Part shown: piece after piece, positions 36,316 through 49,352 of the stretch
How positions within the stretch are numbered: the stretch's first letter is position 1
How the letters are laid out: each line of letters begins with the position of its first letter
Assembly: GCF_000003815.2 (NCBI RefSeq)
Contig: NC_049995.1
Span: forward strand, 18,553,319 to 18,617,318
Direction: 5' to 3'
DNA: 64,000 nucleotides
DNA from: Branchiostoma floridae
Taxonomy: Eukaryota > Chordata > Leptocardii > Amphioxiformes > Branchiostomatidae
Notes under the pieces: model-generated
What the model was told of the DNA's origin: nothing
What the model saw: the letters and a program-made list of their open reading frames with translations, nothing else
Database searches by the model: none
Translations under genes and position numbers: made by a program

Positions 36316-39301
36316 ATGGCAGGACCGGTCCGAGAAAGAGTCACAGATGCCGACAGGCGCCATTTTGATTTTGTCCAAACCTTGCTCCGTATTTCCGATG
36401 AACTGACAGAAGAGGAGACAGCAAACGTGAAGGTCTTCTGTCTGCATCTAATCCCTAAGGGCCACCTGGAACAGCTCAGGCGGGCTATGGACGTTTTCGT
36501 CAAACTGATGGAACTGGACAAAATCGACCAGGAGAATCTCGACTTTCTCAAAGAGATCTTGGAAAGAATCGGACGACAGGACCTGATTCAAAATGTTCTG
36601 CGGCGGTTCCAGCCGCCTGACCGAGAGATTCCGGAAAATCCCGAACTGCAGCCGGGAACAATTCAACAGGGAGCGGATGCAGAAGGTAAGTTACAACTAA
36701 CATGCACGAAAATTATGGATAAACCTCAAACAACAACTCAATATCAATACAATTTGCTCTGCAACTTGTCTCGTCATAGGAAAAAAAATTCAATAAATTT
36801 GCTCTCAATCTAACTACTGATAGTCATCATAGGAAACAATACTGCGGACTGGTTTTCAATTGACATAAACAATTTGATACTTTATATTCCAGGAAATGCA
36901 ACGTCTAACACCTATGTGGTCGTGAACGGCCAAGTGCGCATGATCCAGGAAACTCTAGATCGTCTTAGAAACCACATAGCAACGTTATCTGGCACCAGAA
37001 GGTCACAGGTCAAGTTCAGAGGTTACAAGAAGCACAAGAGCATCCTGGTGCACTTCTCCATACCGCGGGAGAACACGGCGGTGCTGAGGCACATGGCGGA
37101 TCACTCCGACCCGAGACTTGTCTACATGGGCGTCAAGTCACTGCAGATCGACTCTGAAGTTCCCATCAAGGTTCAACCGGGAGTGCCGCTGTACGGTGAG
37201 CTGACTTTGTGTTTGTCTTCATATGCTTGCAGTTGTATTTATCATAGACTTAGTTGGTATTTTTCTACAGGTTTGAATTCATGATCAGGTGCATTCAGTT
37301 GGTATTCCAGTTTATATATTGAGTTGTTTTATTTTGGCAATGTTTACATTTTTCTTCCAAGTTAGAATAGAATTTTACAGAAAAGGAAAAAAAAATTCTC
37401 GACGCTGTCAACGTCACCTTTCGTACTAGGTACTTTACAACATGTCTAAAACATGTCTAATAGATGTCTAATAGATTGTCCCTAGCTGTCATTTTTTTAT
37501 ACAGATAAAGCTCTATGTACTAGAAATGCACTTTCCATACATCAGAACCATCTAGACTGCTTATCTTTTAAATTGTAAAGTTCCTTTCACTAAATGTTTT
37601 TCAGATGTCAAGAGACAACTGCCTGTTGATGACATCGAGGTGGGATGCAGTACCCGGACCAAACACCAGAGGGCGCCCCAGAGCTGGACCCGCCTGTCTG
37701 CACTGAACCTATTCTCGGACGCCCTGCCGCTCCATCTGCAGGCTGCCGCGAGTCTGGAGTACCAGGGCTTCTCCTACAGCCTAGTTCGGGCCCTGGTGCA
37801 GAAGGACCGGCTCAGAGAACACCAGATGAGGCAGGCCATCCAGAACCTCAGGAACGCAGAGGTGGATTCCAACACGCTCCGTCAGAAGGCAGAGGTGGAC
37901 TCCAACACGCTCCGTCAGAAGGCAGAGGTGGATTCCAACACAATCATGACTTTTCGCTCCAAGCTCGATATCACAGAGAACAGACTGAAGGAGGCTCTTG
38001 AGACGATCGCAGTTCTTGAAGAAAAGCTGCAGCAGGCTCAAGAATACGCAGAGAAAGCCGCCAAGCAGGTGACATCCCACGTGACGGAGTACAAGGGAGA
38101 GAAGCCACCTGGAGGCTGGCCACAGGAGTACAGGGGAGAGAAGCCGCCTGGAGGCTGGCCACAGCAGTACATGGGAGAGAAGCCGCCTGGAGGCTGGCCA
38201 CAGGAGTACAGGGGAGAGAAGCCGCCTGGAGACTTGTCTGCACAGGTCGAGAAGGCAGATGCTGCTACACAGACACACCTAGCGGGTCCTGTTGGTACTG
38301 CAGTGAGACCTGGAGATGTGGGTGACAAGCTTGGAGAAGATCCGACTGTACAGGAAGAAGAAAAGAGATCTTCAAGACAAGACTCTGGCATTGGAAGAGA
38401 GGATGCTCTGGGTTCAGAAGCACCCGAGCAAGAGCGAGACACATCGGGGACAGAAGGGGCGGCATCCCGCTCAACTGGGGATAGCAAACAGGATGTGGTC
38501 ACTTTTGGCGGGAAAGGATCAGAACCGGGAAAGTTTAAGTTCCTGCGCGGGGTTGTGGTGTCGCCTAGCAACGAGATATGTGTGGCTGATATGGGTAACA
38601 GGCGAGTCCAAGTCCACAGCATGGAGGGGGTTTACCTGCGCAACTTCCCAACAGTTGTACCGGGTACAGGAGAAAGTACGATGCTGCCACGTGATGTTTG
38701 TATGGACAGTAACGGCACGCTGTGGGTGGTGGGGGAAGGAGAGACAGCCGAACATGTTGTACAGTACAGCACGGACGGGGCCGCCATGGCGCGGTTTGAC
38801 CTGAAGAAGAGCCATAATTTCCGCGGCATCGCAGTAGACACGCGCACTAACCACATCCTGGTGACTGATGCAGCCAACACTGAAGTACAGGTGTTCCGTC
38901 CGGACGGCTCCCTGGTGCGGACAGTCCGGCATCCCGAGGGTGAGATGAAATACCCACATTACGTCACTGTGGACGGGGAAGGGAACATTCTTGTGTCGGA
39001 CTGGAGAAGTGACTCTGTGTACGTGTATGATGAGTCCGGGAAGTTCCTATTCCAGTTTGGAGGGAAGGGAAGTGGTGAAGGTCAGCTGATGTATCCCCGC
39101 GGCATCTGTACAGGCAGCTCTGGGCACATCCTCGTGGCGGACAATGAGAACAGGAGAGTTCAGATCTTCACACGTCACGGCGAGTTTGTCCGAACCTTTC
39201 GTACTGGATTTAAGCCGACAGGCCTGGCTGTGGGACCGGAAGGTCAGCTGGTTGTGACCGATCAACCTAACCACACTTTGGCCGTATTTTCTAATTACTG
39301 A
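36316..39301 (+). CDS. Gene F: DED - conserved domain - coiled coil - NHL protein
   Basis: Exons 36316-36685, 36893-37195 and 37605-39301 join in phase 1 into 789 aa. The DED has RQDL and a short linker. No Death domain exon. The last exon carries two AEVDSNTLRQK units plus the terminal unit, four YRGEKPPGGW-type units, an acidic linker and six NHL blades. The C-terminus is distinctive (LAVFSNY instead of VTVYPNY). Blade 1 has CVADMGN where the others have FVAD or FVTD, and blade 4 has a divergent DWRSDS loop. The intron before the NHL exon matches that of H and, less closely, C. Confidence 0.87.
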
Positions 39302-39895
39302 TTGTAGAACAATTTAATCTTCGAAATTGATTGACTTTTGTCCTAACACAGACCGGACAAATTCATTTTTTTTTACATTTTATTCAGCCCATTAGCTACC
39401 ATACGGATGGACGGATGGACGGGTGGGGCGGTGCCTACTTCCAACGCCCTTGGACCCGTCGATCAGACCAGACTTTTGGAAGGTCACGTGTTCTCAGAAA
39501 TTGAGTCCTTTTTATAACTGTTCCCATCTGCATCGTCAGTCATATTCAAGAAGATTCCCAGAAGCTCACTTTGTGTTCACTCACAATCCTAATGCTTTAT
39601 TCAATACGTACTGTCATGTTCATGTTGGTTAGGGGTAGCTTACTAACAGATTGTGATTTCCCTTCATGACTTAGCCGATGATAACGAGTATCCAAACAGC
39701 AATTTACTGGTGAAGGTTCAGGATGCACGACATTTTTCACCTGTAACATAAAGTATTATCAGCTGAACGACTCAATACTACATACAGGTCTCTACACCAT
39801 GTCTAACGATTGCACAATAACAATTCTTTTGTATCAGCGGTTGAATCCCTTGTGGCTGAATTGGGTCCTGTGAGAACATAATCAGTATTTCACCA

Positions 39896-39901
39896 ATTAA
39901 A
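39896..39901 (+). terminator. Gene F poly(A) signal (ATTAAA) and 3'UTR (39302-about 39940)
   Basis: The conserved block reads CACCAATTAAAG, so the signal is ATTAAA, the common second-choice hexamer. The 3' flank is shorter and more diverged than in other copies, with parts missing. Confidence 0.42.
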
Positions 39902-39939
39902 GTTATAACTGCTTTGGATGAAATCATTATGGTGGTCTA

Positions 39940-40641
39940 ACGTATGATAAGTACAGACCATAGTTTCGATCCCTATTCACCATATAATAATAGTGATAGT
40001 GATAGTCCAGTGCCAACATTTTATCTCCAAGCAGATGTTGGGAGGAAAATTGTCTGCCACTGGTGTCTATCGTGGTGGTAGATGTATATTCACACCTAGC
40101 GGATACTGCAGGTAATACAGGATGCCCCTGAAGGAAATTTTGCCCAGTAACGCATAGAAACAGAAATGCAGGGATGAACTGCCCAGTAGAACCAAATGTA
40201 CCTGTATTACAAGTCATATATGTGCGGCGGCGCTCATTACGCGTACGCATTAGTGACAATTATTACCCTTATCCGAACTAATTTCGTCACTAGCGGGTAA
40301 TTATAAAAAAAACTTCGCTATGATATCAGAAACCTGCAGAATCGTAATCAAAGTCCAAAGAAATGCTTCAAATCAGCCGCGTTTACTGGTACATCAATCA
40401 CATGACCGCAGACGCCAACTCATGTAGTACCGGCAGTATCCGCTAGGTGCGAAGCTGCACCTGCCACTACTACATTACCCAGCGGCCATGATCAAAGTCT
40501 GACGGGTACCGAGTTGAAAGAACTGCCAAGTTTTTACTGCTATTTATTTCAGTCACCATACAGGAGACATCTGAGGACGTTTGTCTTAAAGAACCAGTCT
40601 AACATTGGTTACGTCTTACGTCTTACTGTTACGTCACACAG
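39940..40641 (+). other. Gene G upstream region with probable 5'UTR exon ending at 40641
   Basis: Aligns to C, D and F upstream. Donor GTCACACAG|GTGAGT at 40641/40642. The TATA-like site has become TATTTATT (40541-40548). No gene seen. Confidence 0.4.
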
Positions 40642-40956
40642 GTGAGTTTTTACAGTGCAGGTGAGAAATGTTCACTTTAGACAAGCTATTTTAGGTCAAT
40701 GACAGGAAAAGGATTTTAGTACCATTTGTGACTTTCATTGTTCTTAAAGTGGTTGGGGAGGAGTAACACATTTTAATTCGGGAAATAAGATGATAACAAA
40801 TTCTAGAAAGATTGCGTTTCCTTATTTGGAGGATATATGGACATTTGTTACTAGTAAACGTGACACGACATGACTGGAATAGGGACGTCAGCGTAAGATT
40901 TGGACCTGTGTATAAACACGGCGGTGTCAAGTTACATGGGTTGACAGATTCATTCA

Positions 40957-41048
40957 TTAATTGGTTTGGGTGTTCAGCACGTAGTTTGGGTTTCCCAACT
41001 CGCATGTGGCTACTACAAAGGTCTAGCCCTGCTGACCGACACAAACAT
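40957..41048. repeat. Dispersed repeat copy (GGTTTGGSTGTTCA family)
   Basis: TTGGTTTGG.TGTTCAG ... CCCAACT ... TGTGGCTACTA ... CTAGCCCTGCTGAC is shared with 59444-59530 and, in part, with 56343-56392. Three copies in unrelated contexts point to a dispersed short element of unknown class. Confidence 0.45.
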
Positions 41049-41083
41049 ATTCATCGCTTGCTCTTTTAACGCTCAAGTCTTTA

Positions 41084-41221
41084 CTAGACTCCATAGGTCG
41101 CTGGACAAGACGTAAAAATGGAAAAAATAGAGTTGTAAGCCGGCCGGAGAAGTATAGCCAACTAGGGAACAGCGCGCGACCCACAACCTACGTTTTTTTT
41201 CCAGCGACCTATGGAGTCTGG
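41084..41221. mobile_element. Small TA-flanked MITE
   Basis: A 20-bp perfect inverted repeat (AGACTCCATAGGTCGCTGGA at 41086-41105, complement at 41200-41219) bounds a 138-bp unit flanked by TA (41082-41083; 41222-41223). Consistent with a Tc1/mariner-type non-autonomous element; family not identified. Confidence 0.6.
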
Positions 41222-41857
41222 TAGAGACTATAACACTCTATGTTTATTAGAAATAAGTTCATCGACGACCATCTTCTCTTCCTTGCCATTTTTTGTTGCA
41301 TTTTCAAGTATCAACATCGCTGTCTCCGCCCCTTCCGAAGGACAAGTTAATCATTGTTGAACAAACATTCCAACGCGAATGAGCCGATAATAATCTCATA
41401 AATCTCTTCTGTGTTACACTATGTTTCAATTGCTAGCTGAGTGGGTGTGGCAAAATATAGTTTTGCACCTGCAATTTGAATAATCTAATGTGTTTTGAAG
41501 ACTTAGGATGATGAACGTGTTTACGTTACTAGTATTTGTGGCAAGGACCTATCAGTGTCCTGATCTCTACCCCGCCCCTCGGCACGTCCGCGTGACGTGT
41601 TAATGATTGACGGACAGAACAAACTCTCCGAGTGGTCTGAGCTGACGTCACGGGGAGGGCCAAGCACTGGAAGATGTAAACAATTACACCACGAGTACAA
41701 ATAAAGCTTAGCGAAGATTCAACGGTGCTTACTCCACGGATGTTAACGTTGGTACTTAAAAGGAGTCTTGTTAAAGGTTAATGTTTAAAGAAACTTAACC
41801 CCAGCGTCGGTGATAGTATAATAGTCACATATATTGGTTTACCAGTTTACCGAGATA

Positions 41858-42064
41858 CTGTAAATGCAGATATGTTCGCGGTGGATTTATGTTCGCGTTT
41901 TTCGCGGCGGCCGCTTCACCGCGAATTTAAAACCACCGCGAACATTTTTCCATAATAGTAAGAGACTACAGTGCATGTTGCTACCGCGAAATTAAACCAC
42001 CGCGAAAAGTCCATTTTCCCGCTACCGCGAAATTAAATCCCCGCGAACTTAAATGCATTTACAG
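41858..42064. mobile_element. TA-flanked MITE with CGCGAA-rich arms
   Basis: Ends CTGTAAATGCA and TGCATTTACAG with TA on each side (41856-41857; 42065-42066). Arms contain repeated ACCGCGAA. The gene F paralogue reads CCGAGATACCCTTAGCTC at about 35600-35617 without the insert, an empty site that confirms the ends. 207 bp, non-coding. Confidence 0.72.
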
Positions 42065-43193
42065 TACCTTTAGCTCATATATATGCCTTCTATGTTTGCA
42101 GAATTAGATGACTTGGCGTGTCAAACAGTAGTTTTACACCTACAGTTTCAATAATCTATGTTCTATGAGCATATTACTAATAGTATGTTATTTGCACAAA
42201 GACCTATCAGTGTTGTGATCTCTACCCCGCCCCTCGGCACGACCGCGTGACGTATTAATGATTGTTGGACAGGACAAACTCTCAGTGTGGTCTGAGCTGA
42301 CGTCACGGGGAGGACCAAGCACAGGGATATGTACAAAAATTAAATCACGAGTCTAAATTTGGCTTTTAGTAAATTCAATGGTGTTAATGTTTGTACTTGA
42401 AAATTACTTTTTAATGATCAATTATTTTTAAACAATTTACACAGGCGTCGGTGAGATTATCATAACCACATATATGTCTTATAATGTTTTAAGAGATAGA
42501 TTAGTAGGCGTGTAAACTTGTTTGACCAGTAGTTTTACACCTGAAGTTTAGATAATCTTTGTGCGATGAACATTATAAGTATGTTATTTGTGACGAGCAC
42601 TTATCAGTGTCCTGATCTCTGCCCCGCCCCTCGGCACGTCTGCGTGACGTGTTAATGATTGTTGGACAGAACAAATCTAAACTCCCCCAAGAGTGGTTGA
42701 GCTGAGGTCACGATATGGGCAAGGTGCAAAGATTCACAAATAACTACAGTACAAGTTCCAACTAGGCTTAGTGTGTGCTGAATGTTGCCCAGTCTCCAGA
42801 AGTTAACGCTGTTATTTTGATATGATTACAGTAGAATGTACCTTTGTCAGATATCCAGAAAAGACAGTAAGCTGGTAAAGGGTTTGAACTGCGAACGCGC
42901 AGGGTCAAAGGTGAAGGCCCCTAAAAGCCCATGAGTTTTTGTGTTGTTGAGACACATGTCGAGACGTTTTTTTTTTTTTTCATGTCTCGGGGACTTCAAC
43001 TTAGAGGGATTATCCAAATGCATCACATTTCAAAGTGCAGAAATTACTTTGTTATTTAACCTTCTATCCTGACAAATCGCCATAGCTATGCGGCTACCAT
43101 CCTGTAGCTATATGTACGTCTTTTTATCCTTTTAGACGTACAACGTGTGCAGAGTAAGATCAGTTCAGTGACGTTCCATCGTCTGTTTTCAGG

Positions 43194-46100
43194 ATGGCAG
43201 GTCCGGTCAGAGAAAGAGTCACAGATGCCGACAGGCGCCATTTTGATTTTATGCAAACCTTGCTCCGTATTTCCGATGAACTGACAGAAGAGGAAACGGC
43301 AAACGTGAAGATCTTCTGCCTACATCTGATTCCTAAGGGCCAACTGGCACAGCTCAGGCGGGCAATGGACGTTTTCGTCAAGCTCATGGAACTGGACAAA
43401 ATTGACCAGGAGAATCTAGATTTTATTAAAGAGATCTTGGAAAGAATCGGCAGACAGGACCTGATTCGGGACGTTCTGCGGCGGTTCCAGCCACCTGACC
43501 GAGAGATTCCGGAAAATCCCGAACTCCAGCCGCCTGGCCGAGAGATTCCGGAAGATTCCGAACTCCAGCCGGAAACCCCCCAACTGCAGCCGGAAACCTC
43601 CGAACTGCAGCCGGAAACCTCCGAACTGCTCCCCGAAACCCCCGTACTGCCGCCAGAAAACCCTGAACCCCAACCAGAAAACCCAGAACTCCAACCAGGT
43701 GAAAGCAATTCATATGAAGCCAATGAAGGTGACTTTTAATGTATTTACATACAATTATTTCTAACGCCTTACTATTTTATACGCTTTTATATTTCTACAA
43801 CGTCAAGTACAGCTTTCCTAGTCCAAAACTCTCATTTCTACGTGGAAAAGAATGTAGAAATATTTGAGATGTTTTTGAGATATTTCTGTAAATTCCTGTT
43901 TTAATTGGCATGAACGTGTCAATGTGTCTGCAAATTCATTTTTGATTAACTTTAACATATCAATAATTATTCATTGAAGGAACAACAACGTCCAACATCT
44001 ACGTGGTCGTACATGGCACAATGCGCATGATCCAGGAAACTCTAGATCATCTTAGAAACCGCCTGGCAACGTTATGTGGCACCAGAAGGTCACAGGTCAA
44101 GTTCAGAGGTTACAAGAAGCACAAGAGCATCCTGGTGCTCTTCTCCATACCGCGGGAGAACACGGCGGTGCTGAGGCACATGGCGGATCACTCCGATCCG
44201 AGACTTGTCTACATGGGCGTCATATCACTGCAGATCGACGCTGAAGTTCCCATCAAAGTCCAACAGGAGGCGCCGTTGTACGGTGAGTTGACTTCTTTTG
44301 CTCTTAATATATTCACAGTTGTCAGTTTCAGAGTCAGGTTCATTAAGACATCGTTACTAAATGTAACAGTGTTGAATTGGCTTTCATGTTCATATGTACT
44401 AACCTTTCTATTGCAGACCATCGAAGCTTATCAGAGATTAAACATATGAAAGAAAATTGAATGTCTCATTTTGACAAAACAGTACTTTTGATCTACCACA
44501 TGACTTAAATCGCCAGCAGGTCTGCTAGACAAAGTTTGCTATACAAATTGATACAGATGTTGTCGGAAAATCTACCATGGCCACATGACTGAAATTGCTA
44601 ACCTCATCTACACTTTGATGATAAGGACATGTACGAGATGTCATACTAATCCATGTGTTCCAGATGTCAAGAGACAACTGCCTGTCGATGATATCCGGAT
44701 GGGATGCAGTACCCGAAGCAAATACCAGAGGGCGCCCCAGAGCTGGACCCGCCTGTCTGCCTTGAACCTGTTCTCGGACGCCCTGCCGCTCCATCTGCAG
44801 GCAGCCGCGAGTCTGGAGTACCAGGGCTTCTCCTACAGCCTGGTCCGGGCTCTGGTGCAGAAGGACCGGCTCAGAGAACACCAGATGAGGCAGGCCATCC
44901 AGAACCTCAGGAACGCAGAGGTGGATTCCAACACGCTCCGTCAAAAGGCAGAGGTGGATTCCAACACGATCATGACTTTGCGTTCAAAGCTCAACATCAC
45001 AGAGAACAGGCTGAAGGAGGCTCTTGAGACGATCCCGGTTCTTGAAGAAAAGCTGCAGCAGGCTCAAGAATACGCAGAAAAAGCCACCAAGCAGGTGACA
45101 GCCCACGTGACGGAGTACAAGGGAGAGAAGCCACCTGGGGACTGGCCACAGGAGTACAGGGGAGAGAAGCCGCCTGGAGGCTGGTCGACACAAGTTGAAA
45201 AGTCAGATGCAGCTACACAGACACACCTAGCGGATGATTTTGGTACTACAGGGGGATCTGGAGATGTGGGCGACAAGCTTGGAGAAGACCCGACTGCAAA
45301 GAAAGAAGACAAAACAGCTGCAAGGCAAGACTCTGGCAGTGGGGGCGATGGAAGAGAGGAATTTCTCGGTACAGAGGCACCCGAGCAAGAGCGACACACA
45401 GCGAGGATAGCAGGAGCGGCAGCTGGCTCTACTGGGGACTTGAAACCGAGTGTGGTCACTTTTGGTGGGGAAGGATCAAAACCTGGAAAGTTTCAGTACC
45501 CATGTGGCGTTGTGGTGTTGCCTAGCGACGAGATATTCGTGGCTGACTACTGCAACAAGCGAGTCCAAGTCCACAGCACGGAGGGGGTTTACCTGCGCCA
45601 CTTCCCAACAGTTGTACCGGGTACAGGGGATAAGGACATGGAGCCACTTGATGTTTGTATGGACGGTAACGGCACGCTGTGGGTAGTGGGGCGGGGAGAG
45701 ACAGCTGAGCATGTTGTACAGTACAGCACGGACGGGACCGCCATGGCGGGGTTTGATCTGAAGAATAGCTCTTATTACCGTGGTATTGCAGTGGACATGC
45801 GCACTAACCAAATCCTGGTGACTGATCGAGACAAAGGTGCAGTTCAGGTGTTCCGTCCGGACGGCTCCCTGGTGCGGACAGTCCGGCACCCACGGGGTGA
45901 GATGACACGCCCACATTACGTCACTGTGGACCGGGAAGGGAACATTCTTGTGTCGGACTGGGACACTCACTTTGTCTACGTGTATGATGAGTCCGGGAAG
46001 TTCCTGTTTCAGTTTGGAGGTGAGGGAAGTGGTGAAGGTCAGCTGAGTGATCCCCTCGGCATCTGTACAGACAGCTCGGGGTACATCCTCGTGGCGGACT

Positions 46101-46258
46101 ATGGGAACGAGAGGGTACAGATCTTCACACGTCACGGCGAGTTTGTCCGGACCGTCCGTACTGGGTCTAACCCGGAAGGTCTGGCTGTGGGACCGGAAGG
46201 GCAGCTGGTTGTCATCAATTCTTTGAACAATACTGTGACTGTCTATCCCAACTATTAG
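43194..46258 (+). CDS. Gene G: DED (long linker) - conserved domain - coiled coil - NHL protein
   Basis: Exons 43194-43728, 43980-44282 and 44664-46258 join in phase 1 into 810 aa. The DED has RQDL, followed by a long degenerate Pro/Glu linker of about eight 7-residue units. An earlier GT at 43699 does not fit phase; the donor at 43729 does. No Death domain exon lies in the 251-nt intron, yet the next exon (TTSNIYVVVHGTMRMIQ) resembles those of B, D and H rather than A, C, E and F, suggesting loss of the Death domain. The acceptor before that exon (TTCATTGAAG) has a weak pyrimidine tract. The last exon has one 11-residue unit plus the terminal one, two YRGEKPPGGW-type units and a full NHL propeller. 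Confidence 0.86.
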
Positions 46259-47178
46259 TCATACTGCACTTTGGAGAAGGCTTTTATTTTGTTTCTTGGC
46301 CTCTACTGCACACGCTCTGTACAGCCCCTGGACGAGAGTGTCTTTTTTCCATTCCACCCAAATTAGATTGAAGATCAACGTTACTTGATCATGGATTGTT
46401 CACAATCTGACGATAAACGCTCAAAGCCGTTCGGCTTTCTTTCCGCTTGTTCAAAGGAATTTTATATATTCCATTCTTTATTTAATTTAAATACATTCTA
46501 GGAGAAGATGACCCTTACATTGCACAAATATAGGTAAATACATTTAAAAATGTTAAGGACTTTTAACTAATAGTAGGAAATAGGAATCATACGTTAAAAT
46601 CTGAATGTTGATTCATCTTTATGTGTGTCCCTTGATTTATGCATTTTTTAAGCCTTTTTTTATGTCCTTCAATGCTCATAATACATTTTAATGTAATTGC
46701 TCATGTAACATCCATGCAACAGTTGGTTAATCTTTAGATGATAAGTGTCTGGAACCCATCTTGACATGTCGGGATGGTTACAGATTTAGCAGCAGCAGAC
46801 GAAGATACTAACAAAAAAGGAATTGATTAATGAATGCTTTGTAAATAGCTTTTCATACCCAAGCCTTCAAGGGTCTTCCATCGCCATGGATTCCTTAAAC
46901 GTCGAAAAGACGGATTGAAGATTAGGAAGATGGCAGCTTCGTCACAGACTGTGGTGACGTCATGACTTAGCCGATGATAACGAGTATCCAAATAGCAGTT
47001 TGCCGATGATGGTACAGGACACGTTTACGCATACTGGTATAATGTACCGGTAACACCACCATATATTATCAGCTGAACAATTAGATACAGCATAAAGGTC
47101 TCTGCACATTGGTATCAGAGGTTGAATTTCTTGGGAATTGAATTGGATACTTTACGATGCTGTATTCAGTTTTACACG

Positions 47179-47184
47179 AATAAA
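47179..47184 (+). terminator. Gene G poly(A) signal and 3'UTR (46259-about 47225)
   Basis: AATAAA in CACGAATAAAAGCTATGC followed by TCCTTTGTGGTGG. The 3' flank is almost the same as that of A and has TGACGTCA at 46955-46962. Confidence 0.55.
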
Positions 47185-47224
47185 AGCTATGCTTTGTTTG
47201 CATAAATGATCATAGTCCTTTGTG

Positions 47225-47897
47225 GTGGACTACGGACATGCATCAGGACACCTCAGCACAGCAGTTGTGTTGGATCCTTCATACCCTAGTGTGCCTCATG
47301 CCTCAAGGTAACATGAACAGTGACAATGATGCCTTGACAGTCAGACCAAAACAGAACACGCCGTCTTTGTCTTCTTTACCTTCTTTCCACTAAGACAATT
47401 TTACCCACGTCTCTCTGAGGTCGTTACATTCCTTACCATAACCGTAGCTACTCAGTACAGCATGATACCTAACGTCCTAAAGCTCACAAGGCCTATCCAA
47501 CGATACATGGCTGATATGCGGGAGCTAACAACAGTTTCAATAGAAAGGAATGTGCTTTTTTTGAGCGTTGCAGGGATGGCTACTGACTCCTCTGTGTGTT
47601 TCCAGCACGGCCATAGCGTACAGAGGCCAAGTTGGTTTTACTCCCGTCGGCCTTTGCGCCAGTAATCTACCTGACAGGAACACGGAAGTACTGCAGCAAC
47701 TGAAGCGCGTTGCGCGGACTATAGTTGTACTACGAGTCTTTTCAAATAGATCAACGCGCTTAGAGTACGGTTATGGGGAGTCCTCTGTCAATGGACCGAG
47801 AACACAGTTAAGCGTACGTACAAACAGATTTATGCTAAAAAAACTTGCGGCTTGCACGTTGCACCTTAAGGCGTTCTTCGTACCATTCTTCACACAG
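47225..47897 (+). other. Gene H upstream region with probable 5'UTR exon ending at 47897
   Basis: Near-identical to the region before B, including the donor TTCTTCACACAG|GTGAGA at 47897/47898. Open frames here (47462-47930) are frameshifted relative to the B duplicate, so they are not genes. Confidence 0.42.
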
Positions 47898-48760
47898 GTG
47901 AGATTTCACACCTGCTTTACTTTACGGTAACTTGGCATGTCAGCAAGGAGGTCGTTTTAGGTCAAAGTCTCAAAAGCCTGTATGTTATCTTGAGACCTTA
48001 ATCCTTATGTGTATAAGAACAATTGATATCTTGTATCAAAAGAAAACATAGGAAAATTCAAGAAGTTCTCATTTTATTGGAAGGTGAGCAGGTATCTGCT
48101 ATTCTTCACTTACTTACTTAAACATTCTTAAACATGGATATATTCTTAGCCACACTCCCCGTACCGGTCGGTAGGTATGTACAGTTACCTTTTTAATATT
48201 CTTCTTAATATGAACAAGAAGTTAAACATGTAAATATGTTATTGGTGGCACTGAGGGCCTACTATACTGGTGTCATAAACAATGACTCCACCCCTCGCCA
48301 CGTCTGTGTGACTTGTCACCGGTGCTGAACAGAGCAAACATCACGAAGCCTGTGAGCTAATAATGGCGACATATTTGTCTTTGGTGCTACACTTGGCATG
48401 TTAAACTGCAGTTTTACGCCTGCAATTTGAATAGTATAATTCATAATAAAAATTAAGATGATATCGATGAACCTGTTAGTATTATGTTATTTGTGACAAG
48501 GACATCAGTGTCATGATCCCCACCCCTCGGCACGTCCGCGTGACGTGTTAATGATTGTTGGGCAAAACAAAACTCTTCCGGAGTCGGTGTGTTGACGTCA
48601 TGGGGAGGGCCAATCAATGGAAAAATAAACAATCACACCACGGGTACAAATTAGCCTTAGTGATGAATAAACGGTGCTTACTCCACAGATGCTTACGTTG
48701 GTACTAAAATGAATTCTTATAATTAATAATCTATAACAATCTTAAACTTAAACCCAGCGT

Positions 48761-48860
48761 NNNNNNNNNNNNNNNNNNNNNNNNNNNNNNNNNNNNNNNN
48801 NNNNNNNNNNNNNNNNNNNNNNNNNNNNNNNNNNNNNNNNNNNNNNNNNNNNNNNNNNNN
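48761..48860. other. Assembly gap (100 N)
   Basis: Exactly 100 N, a conventional placeholder for a gap of unknown size. By comparison with B (about 6080-6095) only a few bases may really be missing. Confidence 0.95.
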
Positions 48861-49352
48861 CTTTATATGGTTGAAGACATAGATGGGTTCGCATGTCAAA
48901 CATTTTACAGCTGCAGTTAAATAGTCTATGTTCTATGAGTAAAAATGTTATTTGTGGTGAGGGATTGCCATGATCTCTGTCCGCCTGACGTGTTAATGAT
49001 TGATGGACAAAACAAACTCTCCGGAGTGGTCTGAGCTGACGTCACGAGAGGTCAAGTTGCTCAGTCTCCGATGTTGACGTTGTAACTTCAATATGATTAC
49101 AGTGACAGATATTCCAGATATCCAGAAGATTAAAAGAAGACAGTAAGCTGGTACAAGGTTTGAACTGCGCAAGCGCAGGGTCGAAGGTGAATGTCAGTGA
49201 TATATTAGTAGTATAGAAGGAGCACGCTGACTATTATTATTCTGGACTCTGGAGCAAGGTGGAGCAGGTCATAGGTCATCGTCTGACGGTCTAGTCTAGG
49301 GGAATTTTCTGAGCTCTGGGTAGGGGTAAAACAGGGGTCAAGTCGACCTTTT

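Larger units (their letters stand above)
40642..43193 (+). other. Gene G intron 1 with two MITEs and three GC-box/CRE blocks
   Basis: Blocks at about 41553-41655 (TGACGTCA 41643-41650), 42206-42310 (TGACGTCA 42298-42305) and 42603-42720 (CRE lost). MITEs at 41084-41221 and 41858-42064. DR1-like motif at 42902-42914. Ends TTTTCAG|G-ATG at 43194. Confidence 0.5.

Noticed and set aside
43699-43706. Alternative donor CCAG|GTGAAA in gene G exon 1
   Set aside because: It gives the wrong phase for joining the next exon; the GAAG|GTGAC donor at 43729 keeps phase 1 as in all copies.
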